Origin: Candidatus Saccharimonadota bacterium
GTDB lineage: Bacteria > Patescibacteriota > Saccharimonadia > Saccharimonadales > Saccharimonadaceae
Reading direction: 5' to 3'
Assembly (NCBI GenBank): GCA_017511925.1
Contig: JAFWHS010000003.1
Coordinates: 1-64,000, forward strand
DNA length: 64,000 nt
The position numbers and the translations under genes were made by a program. Shown one piece after another: positions 43,393-52,445 of the stretch (position 1 is its first letter; every line of letters begins with the position of its first letter). The notes beneath the pieces are model-generated. The model was not told the origin of the DNA. It did no database searches and saw nothing but the letters and a program-made list of their open reading frames with translations.

Positions 43393-44371
43393 TGATGAGG
43401 AATGGGTAAAAATTGTAGAAAAGTTCCCAGAGGCAAACTTTTTACAGTCGCCGAGTTATGCAAAAATGAATCAATTGCTGGGAAATAAGGTGATTTGGGA
43501 AGATTTTGACGGTAAAGGATATGCTTTGATGATTATCAGAGATGCAAAACGTGGACGTTACCTAGAAATTCCCTGTGGGCCACTGATGGACTGGGGAGAT
43601 AAAAAAAGCGTTAAAGAGGTATTTGATAAAATTACAGAGATAGGGAAGCGCGAGAAATGTGTCTTCGTGAGAATTCGACCACAGCTTAAGAACGAAGCTC
43701 AAAATTTGAAGATTTTGGAGGGTTTAGGATTAAAGCCGTCTCCTATGCATCTTGCCGCTGAACACACCGTAATGATTGATTTAACTAGGTCTGAAGACGA
43801 AATGATGTCTAAAATGCGCCGCCAGACACGCTACGAGGTGCGCCGGGCGCAGAAATTGGGTATAGAGGTAGAACAGAGTAATTCTGAGGAAATTTTTGAG
43901 GAATTTCATAAAATACAGCTAGAAACCGCAAAGAGACAAGGGTTTATACCGCCTAGCTCTAAAACTCTAGTGGCAGAGCGGGAAGCTTTTGGTGACAAAA
44001 TTTTGATCTACACGGCAAAAACCGCCGAAGGGGAAAAGATTGCATATGGCATGATTATGGGTGACGGCAAGGAAGCGGATTACTATGAAGCAGCCTCAAC
44101 TATGCTAAATCGCAAGTTGCCCGGAGCATATGCTTTGCTATGGCAAGCGATGCGTAATTTAAAAAAACAAGGGTTTGAAAGATTTAATTTGTGGGGCATT
44201 GCGCCAGCTGGCCAGCCAAACCATCGCTACGCAGGAGTGACAACTTTTAAGACTGGCTTTGGCGGCGAAATTGTAGAATACGTACCGGCACATGATCTAA
44301 TTTTGTCAAAAGTAGGATACTTAAAAGATTTGGTGGTAGAAAAAGCTAGAAAGAAACGGAGGCACTTATGA
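43385..44371 (+). CDS. FemAB-family peptidoglycan bridge aminoacyltransferase (first copy)
   Basis: 328 aa. Two GNAT-like halves typical of FemABX: FLQSPSYAKMNQLLGNKVIWE, RGRYLEIPCGPLMDW, MRRQTRYEVRRAQKLGIEVE, AYALLWQAMRNLKKQGFERFNLWGIAP and HRYAGVTTFKTGFGG. These enzymes use aminoacyl-tRNA to add bridge residues to lipid II. It lacks the long tRNA-binding coiled-coil arm of staphylococcal FemA. It overlaps both neighbours (eight bases with the DegT gene, ATGA with the second copy). Confidence 0.9.
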   Translation: MISDEEWVKIVEKFPEANFLQSPSYAKMNQLLGNKVIWEDFDGKGYALMIIRDAKRGRYLEIPCGPLMDWGDKKSVKEVFDKITEIGKREKCVFVRIRPQLKNEAQNLKILEGLGLKPSPMHLAAEHTVMIDLTRSEDEMMSKMRRQTRYEVRRAQKLGIEVEQSNSEEIFEEFHKIQLETAKRQGFIPPSSKTLVAEREAFGDKILIYTAKTAEGEKIAYGMIMGDGKEADYYEAASTMLNRKLPGAYALLWQAMRNLKKQGFERFNLWGIAPAGQPNHRYAGVTTFKTGFGGEIVEYVPAHDLILSKVGYLKDLVVEKARKKRRHL

Positions 44372-45396
44372 ACAAAGGGTTCGAGATTAAGGAAGCGGAA
44401 GATAAAAAAGATTGGGACGGATTTGTAGCAAATCAGGAACAAGCAAATTTTTTGCAATCTTGGGATTTTTATGAATTTCACAAGGCCCGTGGTAAAAAAA
44501 TAGTGCGACGGCTAATATATGAAGGCGGAGAAATCATTGGCGCCTATGCCGGGGTGGTGGAAACAGCAAAACGTGGAACTTATCTAGCCATTGCAGGTGG
44601 TCCCATTATAGACTGGAAAAATAAGGCTTTAGTAAAAACAATTTTTAGCGACATTCGCAAAATGGGCGAAGAAAATAATTGCGTATTTGTAAGAGTACGG
44701 CCACAGCTTGAATTGTCTGAAAAATCGCTCAAATTAATGCGAGAATTAGGACTTAAGAAAGCGCCAATGTATTTATCGGTAGAATACGCTGGAATCTTGG
44801 ATTTACGCAAAACCGAAGAGGAGATCTTGGCATGTGCATCACAGGGGTTCCGTCGCAAATTGCGCAAAGCAGAGAAGGCCGATATCAAGATAGAGACATC
44901 TACCAACCCTGTAGTTATGAAGAGTTTTTGCAAACTAGAGGATCTGCACGCTAAAAGGCAGGGTTATGTGGCGTTTTCGGAAAGTTTTCTAACGAAACAG
45001 TTTGAGGCTTTTGCTAAAAACAACGAAGCAATTATGTATACAGCAAAGAAAGACGGCGAAATACTAGCGCAGAACTTTATGATTTTCTATGGCCCAGAAG
45101 CAAGTTATCATTACGGCGTGTCTTCTGATCTTGGCACAAAATATTCAGCGGCGCCGCTTTTGCATATTGAAGCCATGCGCGAAGCAAGAAAACGTAAAAT
45201 AACACGCTATAATTTGTGGGGGATTGTAGGAGTAGAGGAAAAATCACATAGATTTTACGGAGTTAGTGAATTTAAACGCTCTTTTGGCTGTGAGGAATAT
45301 AAATATACTCCAGCGCACGATATGATTTTAAATCCTACAAAATATTTAGTGACAAAACTCGTAGAAACCACCCGCAAAAAGATCCGCCACGTGTAA
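44368..45396 (+). CDS. FemAB-family peptidoglycan bridge aminoacyltransferase (second copy)
   Basis: 342 aa. Clearly a paralogue of the preceding gene (QANFLQSWDFYEFHKARGKK, KRGTYLAIAGGPIIDWKN, RRKLRKAEKADIKIE, ITRYNLWGIVG, HRFYGVSEFKRSFG). Two tandem Fem enzymes usually add successive residues of one bridge, so a cross-bridge of at least two residues is a fair inference. The ATG overlaps the previous stop (ATGA). It ends the overlapping gene run that started with the Mur-ligase-like gene. Confidence 0.9.
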   Translation: MNKGFEIKEAEDKKDWDGFVANQEQANFLQSWDFYEFHKARGKKIVRRLIYEGGEIIGAYAGVVETAKRGTYLAIAGGPIIDWKNKALVKTIFSDIRKMGEENNCVFVRVRPQLELSEKSLKLMRELGLKKAPMYLSVEYAGILDLRKTEEEILACASQGFRRKLRKAEKADIKIETSTNPVVMKSFCKLEDLHAKRQGYVAFSESFLTKQFEAFAKNNEAIMYTAKKDGEILAQNFMIFYGPEASYHYGVSSDLGTKYSAAPLLHIEAMREARKRKITRYNLWGIVGVEEKSHRFYGVSEFKRSFGCEEYKYTPAHDMILNPTKYLVTKLVETTRKKIRHV

Positions 45397-45407
45397 TTTG
45401 TTATTTG

Positions 45408-45441
45408 TGTTATAATAAGCATAAGTAATATAAGGATTTTT
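45408..45441 (+). promoter_or_regulatory. Promoter and short leader of the DUF308 gene
   Basis: TGT-TATAAT (45408-45416) and a leader of about 19 bases with AAGGA seven bases before the ATG. Confidence 0.6.
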
Positions 45442-46056
45442 ATGGCACATATAAATAGAAGATTTATTGATAAACATTGGCTTGTCTTTGTTTTGAGGGG
45501 TGGGTTAGCCACAGTTTTTGGTTTCATGGCTCTGTTTGGCGCCCTCACGGATTTAGGACTAACCATATCAGTAATTAGCGTATTCTTGCTTGGGCTTGGC
45601 ATTATAGACGCTATTAGTGCGCTTTATAATTCCAATAAAAAACACGGCTGGGTGACTTCCGTGATTGACGCATTGGTCGATATTGTTGCAGCACTGGCAC
45701 TACTCTTCCTTGCGCAAAACGATCTCGTTGCAGGGCTTGTGATTATCGCCATCTATACTTTTATTTCTGGCGCGATCGATATTTTCCACGGTTTTCTTTC
45801 TACAGTGGATCCGACAGATCGTTTTATTCGTATATTGGCTGGTATTTTGGGTTGTATAATGGGGCTCGTGATCATCAACGCTGGATACTTTGAAGTAATG
45901 ACATTTATTCGCTTCTTCGGCGCTTATATGTTGATCGTTGGCGTTACCAGTATGATTTATGGCGTCCATAATCGTGAGCAAAAAATTGAGGATTCTGTAG
46001 CCAGAAAGCAAGCTAGAAAAAGCACATCAAAGAAGACAACAAAAAAGAAAAAATAG
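45442..46056 (+). CDS. DUF308 (HdeD-like) membrane protein
   Basis: 204 aa with six hydrophobic helices arranged as three HdeD-type pairs (WLVFVLRGGLATVFGFMALFGAL, ISVISVFLLGLGIIDAISALY, and so on) and a lysine-rich cytoplasmic tail (KSTSKKTTKKKK). HdeD proteins are small membrane proteins linked to acid or stress survival in enterobacteria; in this lineage the role is unknown. It has its own promoter and sits between the FemAB pair and galU. Confidence 0.82.
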   Translation: MAHINRRFIDKHWLVFVLRGGLATVFGFMALFGALTDLGLTISVISVFLLGLGIIDAISALYNSNKKHGWVTSVIDALVDIVAALALLFLAQNDLVAGLVIIAIYTFISGAIDIFHGFLSTVDPTDRFIRILAGILGCIMGLVIINAGYFEVMTFIRFFGAYMLIVGVTSMIYGVHNREQKIEDSVARKQARKSTSKKTTKKKK

Positions 46057-46088
46057 CCTCCACCGCTTCCATTATTTAACATTTTGTA

Positions 46089-46116
46089 TGTTATAATTGG
46101 GTTTTAAGGAGGACAA
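46089..46116 (+). promoter_or_regulatory. Promoter and leader of galU
   Basis: TGT-TATAAT (46089-46097), then a short leader with AAGGAGG five bases before the ATG. Confidence 0.65.
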
Positions 46117-46992
46117 ATGTCTGTTAAAAAAGCAATCATTACCGATGCTGGGTTTGCTAGCCGGTATTTACCAATTACCAAAACTATACCTAAGGCAATG
46201 ATCCCTATCGGGGCTAAGCCGGTGATGCAACTTTGCGTGGAAGAATGTGCTAATGCCGGAATCGAAGAGATAATTATTGTGGCTACGCCAAATACTAAAG
46301 CGCGTGAGATTTATGATGATTATTTTCATAATAAAGCCGAAAACGTAAAATCTCTATTGGATAGACAGGGGAAGGCTTCACGTTTTGAGCCGGTGCAAGA
46401 AATTTTAGATTTTCCAAAAATTACCATCATAGAACAAGACCCGACTTTGCCTTACGGCAACGGCTCACCAATCGCTACCGCCAAAAGTTTTATTGGCGAA
46501 GACGAACCATTTGTAGTACTATACTCCGACGACGTAGTATTTGGTAAATCCGCCGTAAAAGAATTGATTGAGGCCTACGGAGAACATCCAGATGCTAAAG
46601 CTATTATTTCTGGACAGTTAGTCCCACATGAAGAAATTAAAAAATATGCTTCTATTGACTACGATAAAGAAACCGGTATACTACGTGGTCTAGTAGAAAA
46701 ACCTGCACCAGAAGATGCCGCCTCCGACCTAGCTTCATATGGCCGCTATCTGTTGACGCCTGCAGTGTTTGAATATTTGAATCCTGATTTTACTGGGCTT
46801 GATGGTGAATTGTGGACGGCGGACGCGATTGCTCACTTAGTCCCAACCGGGAAGGTCTTTGTGAAAGAAACTTCTGGACATTGGATGACGACTGGTGATC
46901 CAAAAAACTACTTCATGGCTCACTTAGAATATGTTCTCAGTAATACTGATTACGCTGAAGATGTGAAAAAATTTGTTTCAGATTATAAATAA
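46117..46992 (+). CDS. galU: UTP-glucose-1-phosphate uridylyltransferase
   Basis: 291 aa, normal length. It follows the GalU order: N-terminal nucleotide loop, PIGAKPVMQLCVEECANAGIEEIIIV, the QDPTLPYGNGSPI region, LYSDDVVFG and GRYLLTPAVFEYL, ending with the TGDPKNYFMAHLEY block. It makes UDP-glucose for glycolipids and wall glycans. The usual AGLGTRFLP loop reads AGFASRYLP here, changing the glycine-rich loop that holds the nucleotide; activity is still likely because the rest is conserved. AAGGAGG precedes the ATG. Confidence 0.9.
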   Translation: MSVKKAIITDAGFASRYLPITKTIPKAMIPIGAKPVMQLCVEECANAGIEEIIIVATPNTKAREIYDDYFHNKAENVKSLLDRQGKASRFEPVQEILDFPKITIIEQDPTLPYGNGSPIATAKSFIGEDEPFVVLYSDDVVFGKSAVKELIEAYGEHPDAKAIISGQLVPHEEIKKYASIDYDKETGILRGLVEKPAPEDAASDLASYGRYLLTPAVFEYLNPDFTGLDGELWTADAIAHLVPTGKVFVKETSGHWMTTGDPKNYFMAHLEYVLSNTDYAEDVKKFVSDYK

Positions 46993-46997
46993 TATCG

Positions 46998-47024
46998 TGC
47001 TATAATGGCATAAAAGGAGTAAAT
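46998..47024 (+). promoter_or_regulatory. Promoter and short leader of the two small membrane-protein genes and dnaE
   Basis: TGC-TATAAT (46998-47006), leader of about 12 bases with AAGGAG before the ATG at 47025. Confidence 0.6.
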
Positions 47025-47315
47025 ATGGATGTAGCAGAATGGATTTTAGTGGCAATACTAAGCCTGACACTTTTTGTGTTTTTGATCATTGGTATTGTAC
47101 TAATGGTGAAACTACTAGGCCTTACCGACGAGGCAAAGAAAGTAGTAATAAAAAGCCAAGATATTGCGGGCAATGCAAGTGATGTGGTCGCAAACGTAAA
47201 GGGGCTAACCTCAGTAGGTGGCACGGTAGAAATGTTCGTAGAGAAATATATTAACCCAAAATTAAAAGCAAAAGTTAAAGAAAGGAAAGAAGATGGCGGA
47301 GAAAAAAGAAAATAA
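47025..47315 (+). CDS. Small single-pass membrane protein (DUF948-like)
   Basis: 96 aa. One hydrophobic helix (about 8-30) is followed by an amphipathic helix (LTDEAKKVVIKSQDIAGNASDVVANVKGL) and a basic tail. The layout resembles DUF948/YtxG proteins of Gram-positives, which sit beside YtxH proteins just as here. The function of these pairs is poorly known (general stress in Bacillus). AAGGAG precedes the ATG. The next gene begins 23 bases before this one ends. Confidence 0.65.
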   Translation: MDVAEWILVAILSLTLFVFLIIGIVLMVKLLGLTDEAKKVVIKSQDIAGNASDVVANVKGLTSVGGTVEMFVEKYINPKLKAKVKERKEDGGEKRK

Positions 47316-47511
47316 TACCGAAAAGCCAAAAAGTGGTGCAGGAAAGTTCTTTTTGGGAGCAGCACTCGGTGCGATAGCTGGCGCAATAGCTGGCAAGTTT
47401 ATCTCAACCAATATTAAGGATGAGGAAGAGAGCGAAAAAGAAGATTGTGCTTGCGATAAAGAATGTAGCTGCACAGAAAAACCAAAGAAGCAACGTAAAG
47501 CAGAAAAGTAG
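47293..47511 (+). CDS. Small YtxH-like membrane protein with a cysteine cluster
   Basis: 72 aa. The glycine-rich hydrophobic helix GKFFLGAALGAIAGAIAGKF (about 16-35) with GxxxG spacing is typical of YtxH-like proteins. The tail carries CACDKECSC (CxCx3CxC), a compact four-cysteine group that could bind zinc or another metal, which is not a normal YtxH feature. AAAGGAAAG is right before the ATG. It overlaps the previous gene and is followed two bases later by dnaE. Confidence 0.7.
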   Translation: MAEKKENNTEKPKSGAGKFFLGAALGAIAGAIAGKFISTNIKDEEESEKEDCACDKECSCTEKPKKQRKAEK

Positions 47512-47513
47512 AG

Positions 47514-50500
47514 ATGAGACTAAAGCCGAGTGATTTTGTGCATTTGCACAATCATACGCATTATTCACTTCTAGACGGTTTAACTAAGATACCAGAACTA
47601 GTGAATTTTGTGAAAGAGGAAGGTATGGAAGCCGTGGCCGTAACAGACCACGGCACTATGTCTGGCTTGGTTGAATTATATAAGGAATGCAATGCGGCAG
47701 GAATAAAGCCTTTGCTTGGGCTAGAGGCATATGTAGCAGCTCGCAAAATGACCGATAAAGATGCTGCGCATGATAAGCAGAGGTTTCATATTACTCTTAT
47801 TGCCATGAATAATAAGGGGTTTGAAAACCTTTGTAGAATAATGAGCGACGCGGAAGAATATGGCAAATATTATAAGCCGCGCACAGATCACGAAGAACTA
47901 GAAAAATATAATGAAGGACTGATCTGTCTGTCTGGTTGTATGGGCTCAGAGATCTCTGAGGCGATCCGGGCTGGGGATGATAAACGTGCCTACGAATTAA
48001 TTGATTGGTATCGCAATGTCTTTAAGGATCGTTTTTATTTGGAGATGCAAGATCACGGCCACCCAAAATCTGCTACGCATTCCGAAGAGCAAAAGAAGGT
48101 CAACGATTGGCATATGGCGCATGCCAAAGAATTAGGGTTGCCGTTAGTGGTAACCTGCGATGCGCACTATCTAAAGAAAGACGATCAGGATGCACATGAA
48201 GTGTTGCTCTGTATTGGTACTGCGGCAAACTTGTCTGATAAAAATCGTATGACTTTAAAAGATTACGATTTACACGTAATACCCGCAGCAGAAATTATTG
48301 AACATTGGCAGGACACCTGCCCGGAAGCAGTATTAAACACTAAGCAAATCGCAGATCGTTGCAATGTGGATTTGCAACTGGGTAGAATTTTGATTCCGAA
48401 ATTCCCGGTGCCGGATGGCGAAGACGAAAAAACTTTTCTTGATAAATTAGTTTTTCAAGGTTTAGTTTATCGCTATGGCGGCAAAAAATTAGAAGATACC
48501 ACCAATATGACGATTAGTGAATGCCGAAAAATCCTAGAGAAAGTAGATTTAGACCGCGACGAGGCGCATAAAATTTTGCCGCGCATCGATTATGAATTAT
48601 CTGTAGTGGATAAAATGGGATATAACGGTTACTTCCTTATCGTGCAAGATTTTATCAACTGGGGTAAGTCACAGCGTATAGTATATGGTCCTGGGCGCGG
48701 TAGTGCAGCCGGCTCGATTTTGGCATATGCTCTGCGTATTACAGAATTAGACCCATTAAAATATGATTTACTTTTTGAGAGATTCTTGAATCCAGATCGC
48801 ATTAGTATGCCAGATATCGACACCGATATTCAGGATACGCGAAGAGACGAGGTGATTGAATATTGCTCCAATAAGTATGGCTCAGCGAGGGTATCAAATA
48901 TTGCGACTTTCGGTAAAATGATGGCCAAAAACGCAGTGCGTGATGTGGCGCGAGTTCTAGAAGTGCCTTACGCCGAAGCAGACCGAATCGCTAAAATGGT
49001 GCCGGATCCCGTTATGGGTCATCATGTACATCTAGCAGATGCCATACGCGATGTGCCAGACCTAAAACATGAATACGAAACTAATCCTACCGCAAAGGAA
49101 GTGATTGATTTTGCATCAAGGCTTGAGGGAACAATTCGTAACCACGGAGTACATGCTTGTGGCGTAATTATTGCTCCAGACGATCTAGTAAAATTCTTGC
49201 CACTTGAAGTTTCGGCAAAAGGCCCGATTGCCGCGCAATTTCCAATGGGCCAAGTAGAAGAATTGGGTCTACTTAAGATGGACTTCTTGGGGCTATCTAA
49301 TTTATCAGTTATTAATAATGCCCTCAGGATGATTCGTAAGGTATACAACAATGATATCGACTTGTCGTCGTTGCCGTTGGATGATCCAGAAACTTATGCT
49401 TTGCTTCAACGTGCTGAAACGACCGGCGTATTTCAACTGGAATCTGCCGGCATGAAGAGATATCTTCGCGATCTAAAGGCGTCTACTTTTGAGGATATTA
49501 TCGCTATGGTAGCACTCTATCGGCCAGGCCCTATGCAGTTTATCGACTCATTTATCAAACGTAAACATGGTGAAGAGCCTATTACGTATTTGCACCCTGG
49601 TCTAGAAAATTCGCTAAAAAATACCTATGGTATTATGATTTACCAAGAGCAGTTCATGCAGATCTCTAAGGAATGGTGTGGTTTTACTGGTGGCCAAGCA
49701 GATACACTGCGTAAGGCTGTAGGGAAGAAAAAGATCGATATGATGAAAAAGGTGAAGCCAGAATTCATCGAGGGGGCCATAAAAGTAGGTGGAGCCACAA
49801 AAGAAATAGCAGAGACGTTTTGGAGCCAGTTGCTGGATTTTGCAAATTATTGCTTTAATAAGTCACATGCAGCGTGTTATGCTTTGATTGCCTACTGGAC
49901 CGCATATCTTAAAGCTCATTATCCTGATGCCTTTATGGCTGCACTAATGACTGCCGATATGCGTTGGACGGATCGTCTTGCAATTGAAATTGCTGAATGT
50001 AAGAGAATGGGCATAAAAGTATTGGGGCCAGATATCAACCAAAGTTATGGCGATTTTGGTATTGTTGGTGGCGAAAATACAATTCGTTTTGGCTTGTCCG
50101 GTATTAAAAGTATGGGGAAAGCCCTAGTGGAAGACATCGTAATCCCGGAGCGTGATAAAAATGGCCCGTTTAAATCGGTGTGCGATTTTGCAAAAAGAGT
50201 AGATTCGACTAAATTTAATAAAAAATCTTGGGAAGCGGCTATAAAGACAGGTGCATTCGATAGGTTTGCCTCGCGGTCTGATTTGTTATTTAATCTAGAA
50301 GCTATCCAAGCTTACGGAGCAAAATGCCAAAAGGACGTATGTTCTGGCCAAACTGATCTGTTTGGCATGATGGGTGAAGCAGGTATGATACCAGAGGTAG
50401 AAATAAAGCCGGCACCAATACAGTATGCCGAAAAAGAACAGTTGCTCTGGGAGCGAGATTTAATGGGGCTCTACCTCTCTGCGCATCCGTTAGACAAATA

Positions 50501-51242
50501 TGATACTTATTTCAATGAGCAGACTCACCCGATGAACCTAATTACGCCGGAAAATAATGGTAAGGTTGTAACAATCGGCGGAATTATCACCGCCGTAAGA
50601 ACAATCTTGACAAAAAAAGGCGACAAAATGGCTTTCGTAAAGATTGAAGATAAATCTTCCGAAACAGAATTCATAGTATTTCCAAGCGTATTTGCAGAAT
50701 ATGGAGCAAAAATGGAAGTAGATAATGTAGTGCGCGTACAAGGCAAAATAAACGCCGCAGATAAGGAAGGGAATTTGACTTCAGAAGCTAAGGTATTGGC
50801 AGAAACAATAGAGCTGGTTTCTGATGAAATCTTGGAGAATTACCAGCCTACCGGCACAAAACTAGCGGCACCTGCAATGGCAGCGACCAAAAGCTATAGT
50901 CGCGGCGGTAGAACTTCGGCAGAGAGGGTATATAAAAATACCGCATCCAGCAACGGCTCTTCGCAAAAAACTATTGATACTCCAAGAGTACTAGCGGCCC
51001 CGCCGAAAGACCCACGTAAAGAAAAATTATATTTGTTGATTGAAAACCCAGATGACACAGAGACATTAACCGCCATCAGAAGACTTGCCGACATCAATAT
51101 AGGGTTTCAGGATGTGATACTGGTACTAAAAGATGGCGAAACCAAAAGACCATTAAAAATGCCGTTCAAGGTGGAGGCCAACGAAGACATGTTATCAAAA
51201 TTAAGGGAGCTGCTTGGAGAAGATAAGGTAAAGGTGGTATAA
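47514..51242 (+). CDS. dnaE: DNA polymerase III alpha subunit
   Basis: 1242 aa, full length. An N-terminal PHP domain (FVHLHNHTHYSLLDG and VAVTDHGTMSG with metal-binding His/Asp residues), the palm with catalytic aspartates in MPDIDTDIQD (about residue 433), fingers (LYRPGPMQFIDSFIKRKHGEEP), an HhH motif, and a C-terminal OB fold (VVTIGGIITAVRTILTKKG, about 1015-1095). The PHP residues look intact, so it may proofread in cis. It is the main replicative polymerase. The ATG is two bases after the upstream stop with only a weak SD, so it is probably translationally coupled. Confidence 0.97.
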   Translation: MRLKPSDFVHLHNHTHYSLLDGLTKIPELVNFVKEEGMEAVAVTDHGTMSGLVELYKECNAAGIKPLLGLEAYVAARKMTDKDAAHDKQRFHITLIAMNNKGFENLCRIMSDAEEYGKYYKPRTDHEELEKYNEGLICLSGCMGSEISEAIRAGDDKRAYELIDWYRNVFKDRFYLEMQDHGHPKSATHSEEQKKVNDWHMAHAKELGLPLVVTCDAHYLKKDDQDAHEVLLCIGTAANLSDKNRMTLKDYDLHVIPAAEIIEHWQDTCPEAVLNTKQIADRCNVDLQLGRILIPKFPVPDGEDEKTFLDKLVFQGLVYRYGGKKLEDTTNMTISECRKILEKVDLDRDEAHKILPRIDYELSVVDKMGYNGYFLIVQDFINWGKSQRIVYGPGRGSAAGSILAYALRITELDPLKYDLLFERFLNPDRISMPDIDTDIQDTRRDEVIEYCSNKYGSARVSNIATFGKMMAKNAVRDVARVLEVPYAEADRIAKMVPDPVMGHHVHLADAIRDVPDLKHEYETNPTAKEVIDFASRLEGTIRNHGVHACGVIIAPDDLVKFLPLEVSAKGPIAAQFPMGQVEELGLLKMDFLGLSNLSVINNALRMIRKVYNNDIDLSSLPLDDPETYALLQRAETTGVFQLESAGMKRYLRDLKASTFEDIIAMVALYRPGPMQFIDSFIKRKHGEEPITYLHPGLENSLKNTYGIMIYQEQFMQISKEWCGFTGGQADTLRKAVGKKKIDMMKKVKPEFIEGAIKVGGATKEIAETFWSQLLDFANYCFNKSHAACYALIAYWTAYLKAHYPDAFMAALMTADMRWTDRLAIEIAECKRMGIKVLGPDINQSYGDFGIVGGENTIRFGLSGIKSMGKALVEDIVIPERDKNGPFKSVCDFAKRVDSTKFNKKSWEAAIKTGAFDRFASRSDLLFNLEAIQAYGAKCQKDVCSGQTDLFGMMGEAGMIPEVEIKPAPIQYAEKEQLLWERDLMGLYLSAHPLDKYDTYFNEQTHPMNLITPENNGKVVTIGGIITAVRTILTKKGDKMAFVKIEDKSSETEFIVFPSVFAEYGAKMEVDNVVRVQGKINAADKEGNLTSEAKVLAETIELVSDEILENYQPTGTKLAAPAMAATKSYSRGGRTSAERVYKNTASSNGSSQKTIDTPRVLAAPPKDPRKEKLYLLIENPDDTETLTAIRRLADINIGFQDVILVLKDGETKRPLKMPFKVEANEDMLSKLRELLGEDKVKVV

Positions 51243-51249
51243 TTGCCTT
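51235..51249 (+). promoter_or_regulatory. Leaderless promoter of smpB overlapping the dnaE stop codon
   Basis: TGG-TATAAT (51235-51243) contains the dnaE TAA (51240-51242) and ends six bases before the smpB ATG. Confidence 0.7.
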
Positions 51250-51666
51250 ATGAAAAAAAAGAAAACTCCAAGCTCGGTGACCGTAAATCGTAGAGCGCAT
51301 TTTGACTATAAACTGGGCGACGAGCTTTCTGTTGGAATGGTTCTTACTGGACCAGAAGTACGCCTCATTCGTGATCATCATGCACAATTAAAAGGTTCTT
51401 TCGTGACGATTAGAAATGGCGAATTATGGTTAAATAATTTAACACTTGGTGCCGACACCGCCAAGAATATTAAATTACTTGCTACAAAAAAACAGATTGC
51501 CGCTTTGGAAAAGGAAAAAGTGGCCGGTTCGACCATAGTGCCAACAAAATTACTTGGGGGCAGTAGATATATAAAGTTAATGGTAGCCTTAGGTAAAGGT
51601 AAAAAGAAGTACGATAAGCGCGAAACCATAAAAAAACGCGATTTTGAGAGAGGCAGATACGCATGA
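51250..51666 (+). CDS. smpB: SsrA-binding protein SmpB
   Basis: 138 aa, slightly short. NRRAHFDYKLGDELSVGMVLTGPEVRLIRDHHAQLKGSFVTI is the SmpB oligonucleotide-binding fold, and KKYDKRETIKKRDFERGRYA is the C-terminal tail that enters the mRNA channel. It partners with tmRNA to rescue stalled ribosomes. The tmRNA gene is not in the window. It overlaps xth by four bases. Predicted leaderless. Confidence 0.95.
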   Translation: MKKKKTPSSVTVNRRAHFDYKLGDELSVGMVLTGPEVRLIRDHHAQLKGSFVTIRNGELWLNNLTLGADTAKNIKLLATKKQIAALEKEKVAGSTIVPTKLLGGSRYIKLMVALGKGKKKYDKRETIKKRDFERGRYA

Positions 51667-52445
51667 AAATATATTCTTGGAATGTTAATGGATTACGCGC
51701 CGTTTTAAAAAAGGGAGCTTTGCAAGATTTCATCAAGAAAGAAAACCCTGATATTTTATGTTTACAGGAGACGAAGGCTAAGCCAGGTCAAGCCGAAGTA
51801 GATTTCCCGGAGTATGAAGAGCTGTGGAATTCGGCAGAACGGCCAGGTTACGCTGGGACGGCGATTTTCACAAAAGTCAAACCAATTTCCATAAGAAACA
51901 ACTTAAGTACGAAGTATGATTTTAAGGATCAATTTGGTGATCCTTTGTCAGAAGGAAGGGTACTGACAGCGGAATTTGAAAAATTTTACTTAGTAGATGT
52001 ATATACACCAAACTCAAAGCGCAGTTTAGAGAGACTAAACTTACGTGAAAAGTTATGGGATCCAGAATTTTTGAAATATTTGAAGATATTAGAAAAAGAT
52101 AAACCAGTGGTGGTTTGCGGCGATTTCAACGCAGCACATACCGAAATTGATTTAGCTAGACCTCAAGCAAATCGTCACAATGCTGGATTTACTGATGAAG
52201 AGAGAAGAGGCGTTTCTAATTTGCTCGCCGCCGGATTCGTAGACACTTTTCGCGAGCTAAACCCAGACGCAAAGCGTTATACTTGGTGGAGTCATATGGG
52301 GCATGCCCGCGAAAATAATGTTGGTTGGCGGATTGATTATTTTTTAATTTCTAAAGATTTACAAAAAAATCTAAAATCTGCAGAAATTTATGAAAATTAT
52401 ATGGGCTCTGATCATTGCCCTATAAGTATTGAATTGGAGTTTTGA
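51663..52445 (+). CDS. xth: Exodeoxyribonuclease III / AP endonuclease
   Basis: 260 aa. The exonuclease III/APE1 family is clear from MKIYSWNVNGLRAVLKKG, ILCLQETKAKP, VVCGDFNAAH, and the catalytic SDHCPISIEL near the C-terminus. It nicks DNA at abasic sites in base-excision repair. Normal length. The ATG overlaps the smpB stop (ATGA), so it depends on smpB translation; the downstream gene overlaps the stop by one base. Confidence 0.95.
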   Translation: MKIYSWNVNGLRAVLKKGALQDFIKKENPDILCLQETKAKPGQAEVDFPEYEELWNSAERPGYAGTAIFTKVKPISIRNNLSTKYDFKDQFGDPLSEGRVLTAEFEKFYLVDVYTPNSKRSLERLNLREKLWDPEFLKYLKILEKDKPVVVCGDFNAAHTEIDLARPQANRHNAGFTDEERRGVSNLLAAGFVDTFRELNPDAKRYTWWSHMGHARENNVGWRIDYFLISKDLQKNLKSAEIYENYMGSDHCPISIELEF

